The notes beneath the pieces are model-generated. The model saw nothing but the letters and a program-made list of their open reading frames with translations, did no database searches and was not told the origin of the DNA. A program made the position numbers and the translations under genes. Of a stretch of DNA of 28,628 nt, positions 1-9,378 are shown one piece after another; within the stretch, counting starts at the first letter, position 1; each line of letters starts with the position of its first letter. Source of the DNA: Punctularia strigosozonata HHB-11173 SS5 (taxonomy: Eukaryota > Basidiomycota > Agaricomycetes > Corticiales > Punctulariaceae); contig NW_006767447.1 in assembly GCF_000264995.1 (NCBI RefSeq), positions 392,307 through 420,934 of the forward strand, given 5' to 3'.

Positions 1-987
1 ATGTTGTTGATAGCTGGAGCAAAGTCACATTGCAAGCAGGTCAACAGATCACGAATAGTGCTGTAAGTACGTTTCCTTTTCTCCTGCCACGTATCTGCTG
101 TAACCAGAGACGTTTAGTTTTTAGCGTAATGACCCCATATCCCAAAATGAAAGGTGTCAGTGCTGGTGTTGGATCTATCGTGTGTGCTTTGAGTCGAGTT
201 TTATGAGAGCCCAAAAGAGCTCAAACAGTCTTCAGCACTTCTCTGAGAGAAGACGTTATCGAAGACAGCGAGAGGGTACGGCAAAAAGCATTTCGGGACC
301 TTTGTGAGGGTAGGGTTCACGTAAAACATAACTGAATGATCGTGGGTGATGGGAGGTATCTTCAGCTTATGAGGGTTTAAGCCTTGGCTATAGCTCCCTA
401 GCGCACTCTCAAATGTTTTCGTGCCTAATTTGAATCCTCATGCTGACAAGGTTAACTGGTGTGGCCAGGTTTGGATGCGATTGGAGTCCGGTGTACTGGC
501 GCCTGGTAAGCACCCCACTACCTATAAATCATGTCTCTGATGTGCGGATATGACCAGGATTCTTAGAAGGAGTTACAGGAGTTATGTATGATGACACCAC
601 AAGTCCTATGCATATATTAGGGTACTGTGGGATCTATGTGCCAGCAGCCTCCATCATGTCTGACATGGAAGAGCGGTGAACTGGTCGCCAAGTGGAGGTT
701 GCTGGGCTATATCCTCTTTTGTGCACGTTGGATCCTTGTTGGCACTTCCCTATTTCTGATGGGGCCCATTTTTGGGGTGAGCGGCTTACTTCATGCATAT
801 AATCATTTGAAGCATGTGAAGCTGTACATGGTGGCTGTCATATGGAGGTGGTTTCATTACTTCTTTGCAATAAACACCCTTGAACTTGCAGCCGTCGTGC
901 CACGACCCTTACGTGAGTGGGGTAAAAAAATGTTGCATCAAAAGTTAATGGTCAACGAAAGCCACATGGGCTGTCACTTCTGCAATG
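1..987. other. Left flank with no supportable gene
   Basis: I see no conserved motif, RNA gene or repeat end here. An open frame of 130 codons (627-1019, plus) is hydrophobic in its middle and resembles nothing I know; its composition and lack of any usable context make it a weak candidate. The stretch may be decayed transposon DNA or an intergenic region. Confidence 0.4.
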
Positions 988-1137
988 GTCAGCACCAAGA
1001 GGCCAACAAAGAACACTGATGGTGTTTAAGGTGAACTTGGTCAGCACCAAACGGTCGAGATACACTGGTGTGTTTTGAGGCGAGCCCAGTCAGCACTAGG
1101 GGGCCGATGGAGATCACTGATGGCATTTGAGCCCGGT
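988..1137. repeat. Degenerate 3 x ~50-bp tandem repeat beside an LTR
   Basis: Three units start at 988, 1040 and 1089, each opening with GTCAGCAC(C/T)A and containing a segment like ACTGATGGTGTTT near position 30 to 40. Unit lengths are about 52, 49 and 48 bp. The last unit stops exactly where the 5' LTR of copia-1 begins, so the element may have entered the array. Confidence 0.6.
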
Positions 1138-1595
1138 TGTTGAGGTTGGTGATGGATCAGTCTAGGTGGTTACCATCCATCATTCCCCTTGGTCACCGCT
1201 TTTCTGGCTGCTCTGATCATCCTTTGATGCTGGTCTCCTGGCTACATGTCTCCCATCTGTTCACATCAGTTGGCATCAGTTGGTTGACTACACAACTGAT
1301 GCAACCGGTCCAACAGTCAGTTGGTTGCTCAGATCACTGATCCCAACTGTCCATCTCCACATGCTTGATCCCTATCTTTGATATCTCCTCTTGTTACTTG
1401 TTACCATAGCTTCCATCATAGCTAGATGTATCTAGGGAGCAGGGATGGAGCCCAGAGTCCTCAGACTTGGACTCACAGCTCCAGTCCCTTGCTCCCAGGT
1501 CTGTCCCTAGTTGTATCTCAATAGACTTCGACCCACAGCTCCATTCCCTTGCTCCCAGCTCGCTACAGCGCGTCAGACAGCCTCCTACGCTGTTA
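1138..1595 (+). repeat. 5' LTR of copia-1
   Basis: It begins TGTTGAGG and matches 6525-6987 along its whole length, including the shared tract from the TCAGTCTAGGTGG region to the GCGTCAGACAGCC region near the end. The outer end is fixed by the repeat match and by the polypurine tract next to the other copy. The inner end is set by where the match stops, just before the primer-binding site. The last base or two is uncertain because the usual CA end is not evident. Confidence 0.9.
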
Positions 1596-1612
1596 GGTTA
1601 TGAGCCCTGCGC
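1596..1612 (+). promoter_or_regulatory. Primer-binding site for half tRNA-iMet
   Basis: GGTTATGAGCCCTGCGC is the reverse complement of the anticodon-arm segment GCGCAGGGCTCATAACC of fungal initiator tRNA-Met, as I recall the yeast sequence. It sits directly after the LTR. Drosophila copia is known to prime from the 5' half of tRNA-iMet cleaved in the anticodon loop, and this site implies the same mode. The rest of the leader up to about 2232 shows no coding signal. Confidence 0.75.
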
Positions 1613-2232
1613 TCTGACCGCTTGTTTCGACGCTACTGCTGCTGCACACACGCCTCTGCCGCTGTTGCAAGCCTCCTGCCTTCCCCTGGCACTCCCTGCA
1701 CATCTGTGCGGTGCTCTATGCTCCCCAGTGTCTCCCTGCGCTCCCTGCGCCTCCTCCGTCCCCTCCTGCGCATTTCCCGTGCTGCCACAGGCTTTAACGG
1801 TCCCTTGATCTCCTGCGAGCACTTGTAGATACATAGGGCTTCCACAGCTACACATAAACACTTGGGTGGGCAGAACTTGGAGTGGGTTTATCCCCGTCTA
1901 CCTTGATTGGCTTCGCCGCCTTTCAGCCCTGGAATAAGCCACACCGGGTATCCATTCCTTTGTGTGTGTGGCAGGGGTCAAATTCGTGTCTGTGTGGCTC
2001 TCCCCATCTATAAGTAACTAGTTTTGCGTGATTTGCGTGATCTACGGGCTCTTCTCGCTTTTCTACATCGTTAGATAGCTTAGACAGACTCTTCTTCGCG
2101 CCTGGGACGTCCTACACGCACCGCACACCCTCCTACACCTCCACAACTCGGCTCACCTCGCCCTCCTTGCATCATCATCACCATATCTCACCTACTTCAC
2201 CTATCTCCACCTCACTCCAGCATCAGGACACC

Positions 2233-3140
2233 ATGTCCTCGTCTAAAGAGCTCACCTCCTCTCGTGGTCTCGCCCCTGAACGACGTCAACTATGCCCAAT
2301 GGGCGGAGATGCGGGCCTACTTGGCTGAGAACAAGCTCTGGTTCCTAGTCATCCGAACCATCAAGGAGCCGAGTGCAGGGGACCCGGAGCACATCACCTA
2401 CCTCGAGAAGTCGGCTCAGGCCGCTGGGGCCATGTTCCTTGCTGTGGATGCGTCCCAGCATGTTCATTTTACCGGGATCGAGTTGGATGCACCTCTGATC
2501 TGGGCCAAGCTCCAATCCGTCCACCTTCAGAAGGTTTCTGGGGCGCATTACAACGCTCTGGATGCTGTTTTCGCCGTCAGAAAGCAGCCTGACGAGTCAC
2601 TGCCTTCCCTGGCCTCCAGGGTGGACACCCTCGTTCAGACCTTCAAGGACTTGTGCCCGGACAGCTACACGCTCGAGCAGCTGCTCGCAGATCTAGCTGC
2701 CATGTCCATGCTTCGATCCCTGCCCCAGGAGTATGACTCCTTCACTTCAGGTCTCATTCAGCGGGATGCCACCAAGTCTGAGATTGTTCAAGCTCTCGTG
2801 CAGGAGCACCAGACGCGGAATGGCCGCCAGGATGGTTCCGCCTCTGCAGAAACCCTTGCCATGCGCGTGGCAACGCCTACAGCTAGCAAGGCGGACCTCA
2901 TGTGCGATTTCTGCGAGATGAAGGGTCCCGACGAGGAGCACTGCTTTGCCAAGCGCGATGCGCGCTCCGCTGCTCGTCAGAAGGCTGCCGAAAGGCGCCA
3001 GAATCGCCGCAACAACAAGAAAGGAGGCTCACAGCAGGCCCAGGAGGCTGCTGCAGTCCCCAACTCCACTCAGGCCGTCTCTATGGCTTATGCCGTCGAG
3101 CACGCCCTTGACGTGAGTTCTCCTGCCTTGAACGGCCCTT
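2233..3140 (+). pseudogene. copia-1 gag region (fossil)
   Basis: This segment encodes the structural protein of a Ty1/copia element, which would form cytoplasmic virus-like particles. The translated text contains the copia gag pattern NYAQWAEMRAYLAENKLW near the N-terminus (UBN2-like gag), the LPQEYDSF motif at mid-length, and a cysteine/histidine knuckle around residue 214 (CDFC, then a histidine-cysteine pair) followed by an Arg/Lys-rich stretch. An ATG in good context lies at 2233 about 600 bp behind the LTR. It is part of a broken element and is described only as a fossil. Confidence 0.85.
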
Positions 3141-6100
3141 CACGCGATCCCAGCGCTGATTGGAACGCAGACACAGGCGCCACTTGTCATATGACGCCTC
3201 ACCGTGACTGGTTCTCTTCCTACAAGCCCCACAAGATACCCCTTCGCCTTGCAGACTCCAAAGTGATCTACTCGGCCGGTGTGGGCTCTGTGCGCTTCAT
3301 GCCGCAGATAGGAGGGAAGCCTGGGCGGTTGCTCGAGTTTGAGCATGTCCTGCATGTTCCTCACCTCGGGTCTAGTCTCCTCTCCGTGCTGTATTTTAAC
3401 TCGCGAACGTGGTTTCTCTGTCTCGATCGAGCGCGACGTAATCTCCTTCCGCCGATCAGGAGCTCTGCTGTTCACCGCGACGTGCAACTCCAACAATGCC
3501 GCTTACCTCGACGGCAGGACAGTCCCACCTCTGCAGTTGGCTCAGCCGGCGAGTACCGTCCCTCTGGACCTGTCTCTGTGGCACAAGCACTTTGCCCGTG
3601 TCCACCACGCGGCGATAAAGCAGCTGATCGACCAGGGACTTGCCAAGGGCGTTGTCATTGCTTCCCCTGCAGGCAAGCAGCGGCGTCCCGACGTGCCCAG
3701 GATTGCTCAGCACCGCGCCTCCAAGCCTCTGGATCTGCTGCACATGGACTTGCATGGTCCTGTGCCGGTCAGGACTCCGGAAGGCTACCGGTACTGGCAC
3801 CTGATTGTAGACGACTGCACGCGCATCTACGGCCTCTTCCTGCTTCGCAGAAAGGCCGAGGCCTTCCCAGCTTTGCGACGCTTCGTCCAATGGGCGGAGA
3901 ACAAGCTCGGGACGCGTGTTAAAAGGGATGACAAAGGCGGCGAGTGGATGTCCAAGGAGCAGGAGCGATGGTGGATAGAACGAGGCATCGAGAGGCAGCA
4001 CACCGTTTGCGACGAACCTCATCAGAACGGTGTTGCGGAACGAGCTAACCAGTCCCTGGCCAACGGTGCAACCTCTTTGCTCGTTGAGTCAAACTTGCCC
4101 CCATCGTTTTGGGGTTATGCCGTTCAAACCTACGTCTATGCGCGCAACAGAGCGCCTACCTCTGCTCTGCCTGCATCTCTGACACCCTACATCGCCTTCT
4201 TTGGGGAGAAACCGGATGTGGACCACCTGAGGGCTTTTGGATGCGCTGCCTACGTGCACGTACAGAAGGACCAACGCCGTGGCCTTCAATCCCACACCCA
4301 GAAGTGTGTGTTCATTGGTTATCCCTCGGAGTACAAGGGATGGCTCTTCTACAACCCGGAGACAAAGAAAGTTCTAATCTCCAATGCTGCCATCTTCGAT
4401 GAACGCAGTTTTCCGGGTTTGAAGTCGGCCGCATGGGACGTTTCCAAGGACTTCTTGCTCGAGTCGTTGCCTTCAGAGTTGCCGGATCAGGTGGGAGTGG
4501 TTCCACCGCCCCCGGAGCACCCCCAAGACGAGCAGAAACCTGCCGTCCAAGCCTTGCCTGGTCCGGTGGGAGTGGGTGATCCTGCACCCCTTCCAGCAGC
4601 TCCTGATGCGCCTGCAGAAGGTCCTGAGCTCCCTGCACCTGCCCCGCCTCCTGAACATCTCCAGCCTGCTCCACAGGACGCTCCAGGTCCCAGTAGACGG
4701 CCCAGAACGCGTCAAGCGTCCAAGCGTCGTGCCAGCTCTTCACCACCTCCAGAGCTTTGTCGCAGCACTCGGCACAGGACTCCACCCAAGCCTTGGTGGG
4801 AGGTTCCTAAGCTTCGCCCTCGCGAGCCAGCTCCTGTCATCGAGTCCGAGAGCTCCGAGAGTTCTGAGGACGAGCTGGACTTGCTCAGGCCGGGTGCAGA
4901 TGACCCTGACTTGCAGGAGGCTCATATCGCCGCTGCAGTCGAGGCAGGCATTGACTTCTTGGCTGGTGACTTCTTGGAGTTAGACGACGCTTTCCAGAAC
5001 GCATTCGAGACGTGTGCTCTCAAGGCGGCTGCTCATAGCCCAGAGCCTCGCTCATACAAGGATGCTATGCGTCGTCCTGACTTTGACAAGTGGCATCAGG
5101 CGGCCGTTGAAGAGATCGAAGCACACATGCGCAACGGGACTTGGACCCTCGTTCAGCTGCCTCCAGACCGGAGAGCCATAGGCTGTCGCTGGGTTTTCAA
5201 GGTCAAGCGCAACGCAGACGGCTCCCTAGAGCGCTATAAGGCTCGATTGGTGGCCAAGGGCTTCAGCCAGCGCCCTGGACTCGATTACAACGAGACCTTT
5301 GCCCCTACAGCCAAGTGGGCCACTCTGCGAGCCGTCCTTGCCATGTGTGCCCTGGAGGACTACGAAGCAGACGCCGTAGACATCTCGAATGCGTTCCTCA
5401 ACGGGGATTTAACGCAGGACGTCTACATGCTTCAGCCTGAGGGGTTCGAGCAGGGTGACAAGGACATGGTCTGCAAGCTCAACCGTTCTCTGTACGGTTT
5501 GAAGCAGGCCTCACGGGTCTGGTACCAGAAGCTGGACGGTGCTCTGCAGGAGATGGGATTCGCTCGCACCCGGTGTGATCACTGCGTGTTTGTTTCGAGA
5601 AAAGGCACCACCCACGTCATCGTGCCGGTCTACGTCGACGATCTGACGATCGTTGGCAGGCCCAAGGCAGACAAGGATGCCGTGAAGGCTGAACTTGCTC
5701 GCCGTTTCAAACTGCGTGATCTCGGGCCCATCTCCTTGCTGCTGGCCGTCGGTATCACTCGGGACCGCGCCAAGCGTCAGTTATCCATGGATCAGCGCCG
5801 TTACACTCAGGACATGCTTGACACCTTTGGAATGACCGACTGCTCGCCGGTGCTCACTCCTATGGACCCAAACACTCGCTTGTCGGCGTCCATGTCACCC
5901 CAGACTCCGGAGGAGAAGGCGGAGATGGTGGGAGTTCCCTACATCAATGGCGTGGGCGCCCTGCTCTACCTGGCCATTGCCACTCGTCCAGACATTGCCC
6001 ATGCGGTGGGAGTGCTGTCCCGGTTCTCCAAGGCCCCAGGTCCGCGTCATTGGACCGCCGTGAAGCATCTGTTTCGCTACTTGAAGGGCACGCTGGACTA

Positions 6101-6473
6101 CAAGCTGACCTTTGGGCCGGACGAGTCAGGAGAGCCGTTCACCTCCTTTGTGGACGCCGATCACGGTGGAAACCCTGACAACGGGCGCTCTACCTCCGAA
6201 TTTGTGCTCAAGAGCGGCTCTGGAGCTGTCAGCTGGTCCAGCAAGCTCCAGACGACTGTTGCACTGTCTACAACGGAAGCCGAGCATGCGGCAGCCTGCT
6301 ATGCCGGCAGAGAGGTCCTTGGGCTTCGCAACCCGCTCTCTGAGCTCAGATTCGAAGCTACAGCCGCTCCCTCCAGACTCCGGATAGACAACCAGTCTGC
6401 CATCTCTGTGGACTACATCCCAAATGTCCCAGATGCCTGCAGACGCTTTGACCAAGGCTTTAGGTGCTGCTAA
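3141..6473 (+). pseudogene. copia-1 pol region: protease, integrase, RT, RNase H (fossil)
   Basis: Domains follow copia order. The aspartic protease shows its DTGA motif near 3170. The integrase lies at about 3560-4500, with the LHMDLHGPV and VDDCTR segments, NGVAERANQSL, and the FGCAAYVH segment behind the core. A proline- and acid-rich linker spans about 4490-5020. Reverse transcriptase lies at about 5100-5780, with GCRWVFKVK, ARLVAKGF, DISNAFLNG, YGLKQASR and the catalytic YVDD near 5635. RNase H lies at about 6100-6400, with FVDADHGG and LSTTEAEH. The coding text ends at 6473, some 50 bp before the 3' LTR, as usual for copia. The element is old and broken. Confidence 0.9.
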
Positions 6474-6515
6474 GGTTGCAGAGCGCGCCAGGATGATGGG
6501 ATTGACTTCTTCATC

Positions 6516-6524
6516 AGGTGGGAG
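6516..6524 (+). promoter_or_regulatory. Polypurine tract of copia-1
   Basis: AGGTGGGAG is all purine apart from one T and touches the TGTTGAGG start of the 3' LTR. This is where plus-strand DNA synthesis is primed in LTR retrotransposons. Its position independently confirms the LTR edge. Confidence 0.7.
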
Positions 6525-6987
6525 TGTTGAGGATGGTGCTGGATCAGTCTAGGTGGTTACCATCCATCATTCCCCTTGGTCACCGCTTTTCTGGCTGCTC
6601 TGATCATCATTGGATGCTGGTCTGCTGGCTATATGTCTCCCATCTGTTCACATCAGTTGGCACTGGTGGGTTGACCACACAACTGATGCAACCGGTCCCA
6701 CAGTCAGTTGGTTGCTTAGATCACTGATTCCAACTGTCCATCTCCACATGCTTGATCCTTATCTCCCTAGCTTCGATGTCTCCCTTTGTTACCTGTTACC
6801 ATAGCTTCCATCATAGCTAGATGTATTTAGGGAGCAGGCAGAGTCCTCAGACTTCGACTCACGGCTCCATTCCCTTGCTCCTAGGCCTGTCTCTAGTTGT
6901 ATCTCAATAGACTTCGACCCACAGCTCCATTCCCATGCTCCCAGCTCCCAGCTCGCTACAGCGCGTCAGACAGCCCCCTACGCTGTT
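6525..6987 (+). repeat. 3' LTR of copia-1
   Basis: It is the partner of the LTR at 1138. It starts TGTTGAGGATGG and ends in the shared GCTGTT at 6987. Beyond this point the sequence turns into minus-strand reverse transcriptase of copia-2, so copia-1 either landed inside copia-2 or lies at a rearranged junction. The copia-2 continuation is not found on the far side near 1137, which favours a rearranged or eroded junction. Confidence 0.88.
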
Positions 6988-8084
6988 GGTAAGCGACGTC
7001 GTCAAGAGTGCTGGGAGCCACGGAGGTCGACAAGCAGAGGTTGAGGTCTATAGGAGTCTTCACCGGGCTGCAGGTGCTGAATCTGTAGGTGTTGAAGATG
7101 TCGAGGACGTACTGGTGCTGATCTGGTGCTGATCCAGAGTCATGGTGCGGTTGGGGTGGTCCCAGGTGATGTGCACGCCGAGTAGGTGCGAGACAGGACC
7201 CAGGTAACGAAGCTTGAAGCTCCGGGAGAGCTCCTCGATAACCGCATCCTTGGCCTCCTTGCTCTTGGAGACGATGGTCAGATCATCTACAAACACCGGC
7301 ACGATCACCTCGACACTGTCGCGCTCCCAGACGCAGATGCTCTTGTCGCAGCAGACCCGGGAGAAGCCCATCTCCTGCAGGGCGGCGTCGAGCTTCTGGT
7401 TCCAGATGCAAGGAGCCTGCTCAAAGCCGTCGGGCTGGTACATGTAGACCTCCTCCACCAGATCACCGATGAGGAAAGCGTTGGAGATGTCCACCAAGTC
7501 GACCTCCCAGTCTTCGAGGGCGCAGATGGCCAGGATAGCGCGGAGAGCGGCCCACTTGGCTGTAGGAGCAAAAGTTTTGTCGAAGTCGACTCCAGGGCGC
7601 TGAAGCCCTTGGCGACGAGGCGGGCCTTGTAGCGCTCCACAGAACCGTCGGCCTTGCGCTTGACCTTGAACACCCAACGAGAACCGATGGCCTTGCGTCC
7701 GGGAGGCAGCTGGACCAGTTCCCAAGTCCCATTGGCGACGTGGGCCTCGATTTCCTCCATGGCGGCCTTGTACCAGAGATCCGAGTCAGGACGCTTCATG
7801 GCCTCGCGGAAAGACCTAGGCTCGTTGCCCCGCGCCTCAGCCTTCAGTGCGCAAGTCTGAAAGGCAGCCTCAAGGCTCTGAGGGAAGGAGAGGTGGTCTG
7901 GCGACGAAGGAGCGGTGTAGACGGCGTCGAGGCCAGCTAGCACCAGCATGGCGTCTTCCGGCTCAGCGGCGGCCAGGGGATCTTCGGAGGAGGTGTTGTC
8001 CTCGTCCTCTCGCTGCTCTCGATGGCTGGAATGGGCTCCCGGTAGGCCTGAGGGGCTGGAGAGCGAGAGGGAACAATCCACCAA
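6988..8084 (-). pseudogene. copia-2 reverse transcriptase region (fossil)
   Basis: Minus-strand text carries the copia RT hallmarks: GSRWVFKVKRKADGSVERYK, ARLVAKGF, LVDISNAFLIGDLVEEVYM, and FVDDLTIV at the catalytic site, followed by a segment like the SPVLTPMD part of copia-1. Upstream of RT lies an acid- and serine-rich linker as in copia-1. Coding similarity stops where the copia-1 3' LTR begins. It is part of a broken element. Confidence 0.88.
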
Positions 8085-8219
8085 GGCTGCACGGGCTTGG
8101 GGGAATGTGTTGTCTGTGGTGACTTGCCAGCTCTCTGGCGCTTATTTCGCGTGGCTGTGGCCGCTTTAGCTCGTAGGCTGTGCTGACAGTTTTACTGGAG
8201 AGCCACAGACGAGTTGGGC

Positions 8220-8308
8220 ACTTCATTCTGCTCACTGTCTGTGCTCTCCAGGTAGGATAGCCCTTTCCATGTATTTACTTCATTCTGCTCACTGTCTGTG
8301 CTCTCCAG
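8220..8308 (-). repeat. Tandem duplication in the copia-2 linker
   Basis: A 32-bp segment at 8220-8251 is repeated without visible change at 8277-8308, a 57-bp period. On the minus strand both copies read LESTDSEQNEV, in the acidic linker between integrase and RT, a region that is length-variable in copia elements. Confidence 0.8.
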
Positions 8309-8530
8309 CTCGTTCTCGAGTGTTGTCCAGCTGCTAGACGCCCTCAGACAACAGAATGGCGCTCGCATCTGAGGGCCAGAGGAGGAGTCGGAGGGCATTC
8401 AAAAGGCGTAGGAGGGCGCTCCGGGTCCGGTGACGGCACTGCGGAGCGGGGGACAGGCGATGGGGAGGCCTCAAGCGAGGCAGAACCAGTGGGAGGCGAG
8501 GACGAAGCCCGAGGAGACAGCAGAGGCATC

Positions 8531-9378
8531 TCAACTCTGGCAGGAGCGACAGGCAGCACATGGGGTGGTTCCAGAGTTCCCCCCCAGTTCAGGGAGGTCC
8601 TGGGCATCCTGAAGCAGCAGTAGTGCCATATCTCCCGCCGGAACCAGCGCAGGTGCATCAGGAGGAGAGCCAGGAGCGCCGTGCAGCGAAGGCAGGGCGC
8701 GGAGAAGGAAGTCAGAGGCAGCAGAGTCCCAGCTGGCGGTAGAACGCACTCCGGGGAAGTACTGCTCATCGAAAATAGCGGTGTTGGAGACGATCCGCTT
8801 GTGGGTGTCTGGGTTGTAGAAGAGCCATGCCTTGCAGTCCTCTGAGTAGCCAACAGAGATGCACTTCTCAGAGTAGGAAGAGAGGCCACGGTGCTTGTCC
8901 TTCTGGATGTTAACATAAGCAATGCACCTGAAGACCCGCAGGTGTTCCACAGAGTGCTTGATCCCGTACCAGCCAAAGTAGGGTGTTGCGCCCTTGGGCA
9001 AGGCAGTGGAGGGCGTCCTGGATGTAGGTGGCAATGGCGAGGCCCGAGAATGACAGAGGCAGGTTGGACCCACTAAGGAGAGCGGTGGCGCCCTCGGCCA
9101 GATTCCGGTTGGCGCGTTTGGCGACGCCGTTCTGGTGGGGCTCGTTGCAGATGCTGTGCTCACGTCGGATGCCTTCGGAAGTGCAAAGGTCATCCCAGTC
9201 CTTCGAGATGAACTTGGTGCCCTTGTTGTTGCGCAGTCCACCGATTCTGCGTCTGGTGAGCCGCTCAGCAAAGGCCTTGAACAGCAGGAAGACCTGGAAC
9301 ACGTTGCTCTTATGCCGGAGCAACACCATCACTCAGAAGCGGTGGGCATCGTCGACAAAGATCATCAGTACAACATCC
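8531..9378 (-). pseudogene. copia-2 integrase core and C-terminal region (fossil)
   Basis: The minus strand shows the DDE-type integrase core: IFVDDAHRF, LRNNKGTKF, EPHQNGVAKRANRNLAEG, then HLRVFRCIAYVNIQKDKH and GYSEDCKAWLFYNPDTHK, each with a clear counterpart in copia-1. Similarity stops at about 9378, where unrelated DNA begins; the N-terminal integrase continues only beyond 12028. It is a fossil, part of a broken element. Confidence 0.85.

Larger units (their letters stand above)
1138..6987 (+). mobile_element. Ty1/copia retrotransposon fossil (copia-1), near full length
   Basis: Two direct LTRs of about 460 bp enclose a leader with a primer-binding site, a gag-pol coding region in the copia order (gag, protease, integrase, reverse transcriptase, RNase H) and a polypurine tract touching the 3' LTR. 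By eye the LTRs differ at roughly thirty positions plus a few small indels, so it is an old insertion. It is broken, with at least one or two interruptions of the coding region. No target-site duplication is visible: the bases before 1138 and after 6987 do not match. The right edge abuts copia-2 of opposite orientation. Confidence 0.93.

Noticed and set aside
627-1019. 130-codon plus-strand open frame
   Set aside because: No recognisable motif, hydrophobic and His/Trp-rich in a way typical of chance frames, no neighbouring gene structure.
1467-1861. Overlapping Ala/Pro/Ser-rich frames behind the copia-1 5' LTR
   Set aside because: They lie across the LTR end, primer site and leader; composition reflects CT-rich sequence and no motif is present.
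7186-7632. 148-codon plus frame opposite the copia-2 RT
   Set aside because: Antisense shadow of the RT coding text.
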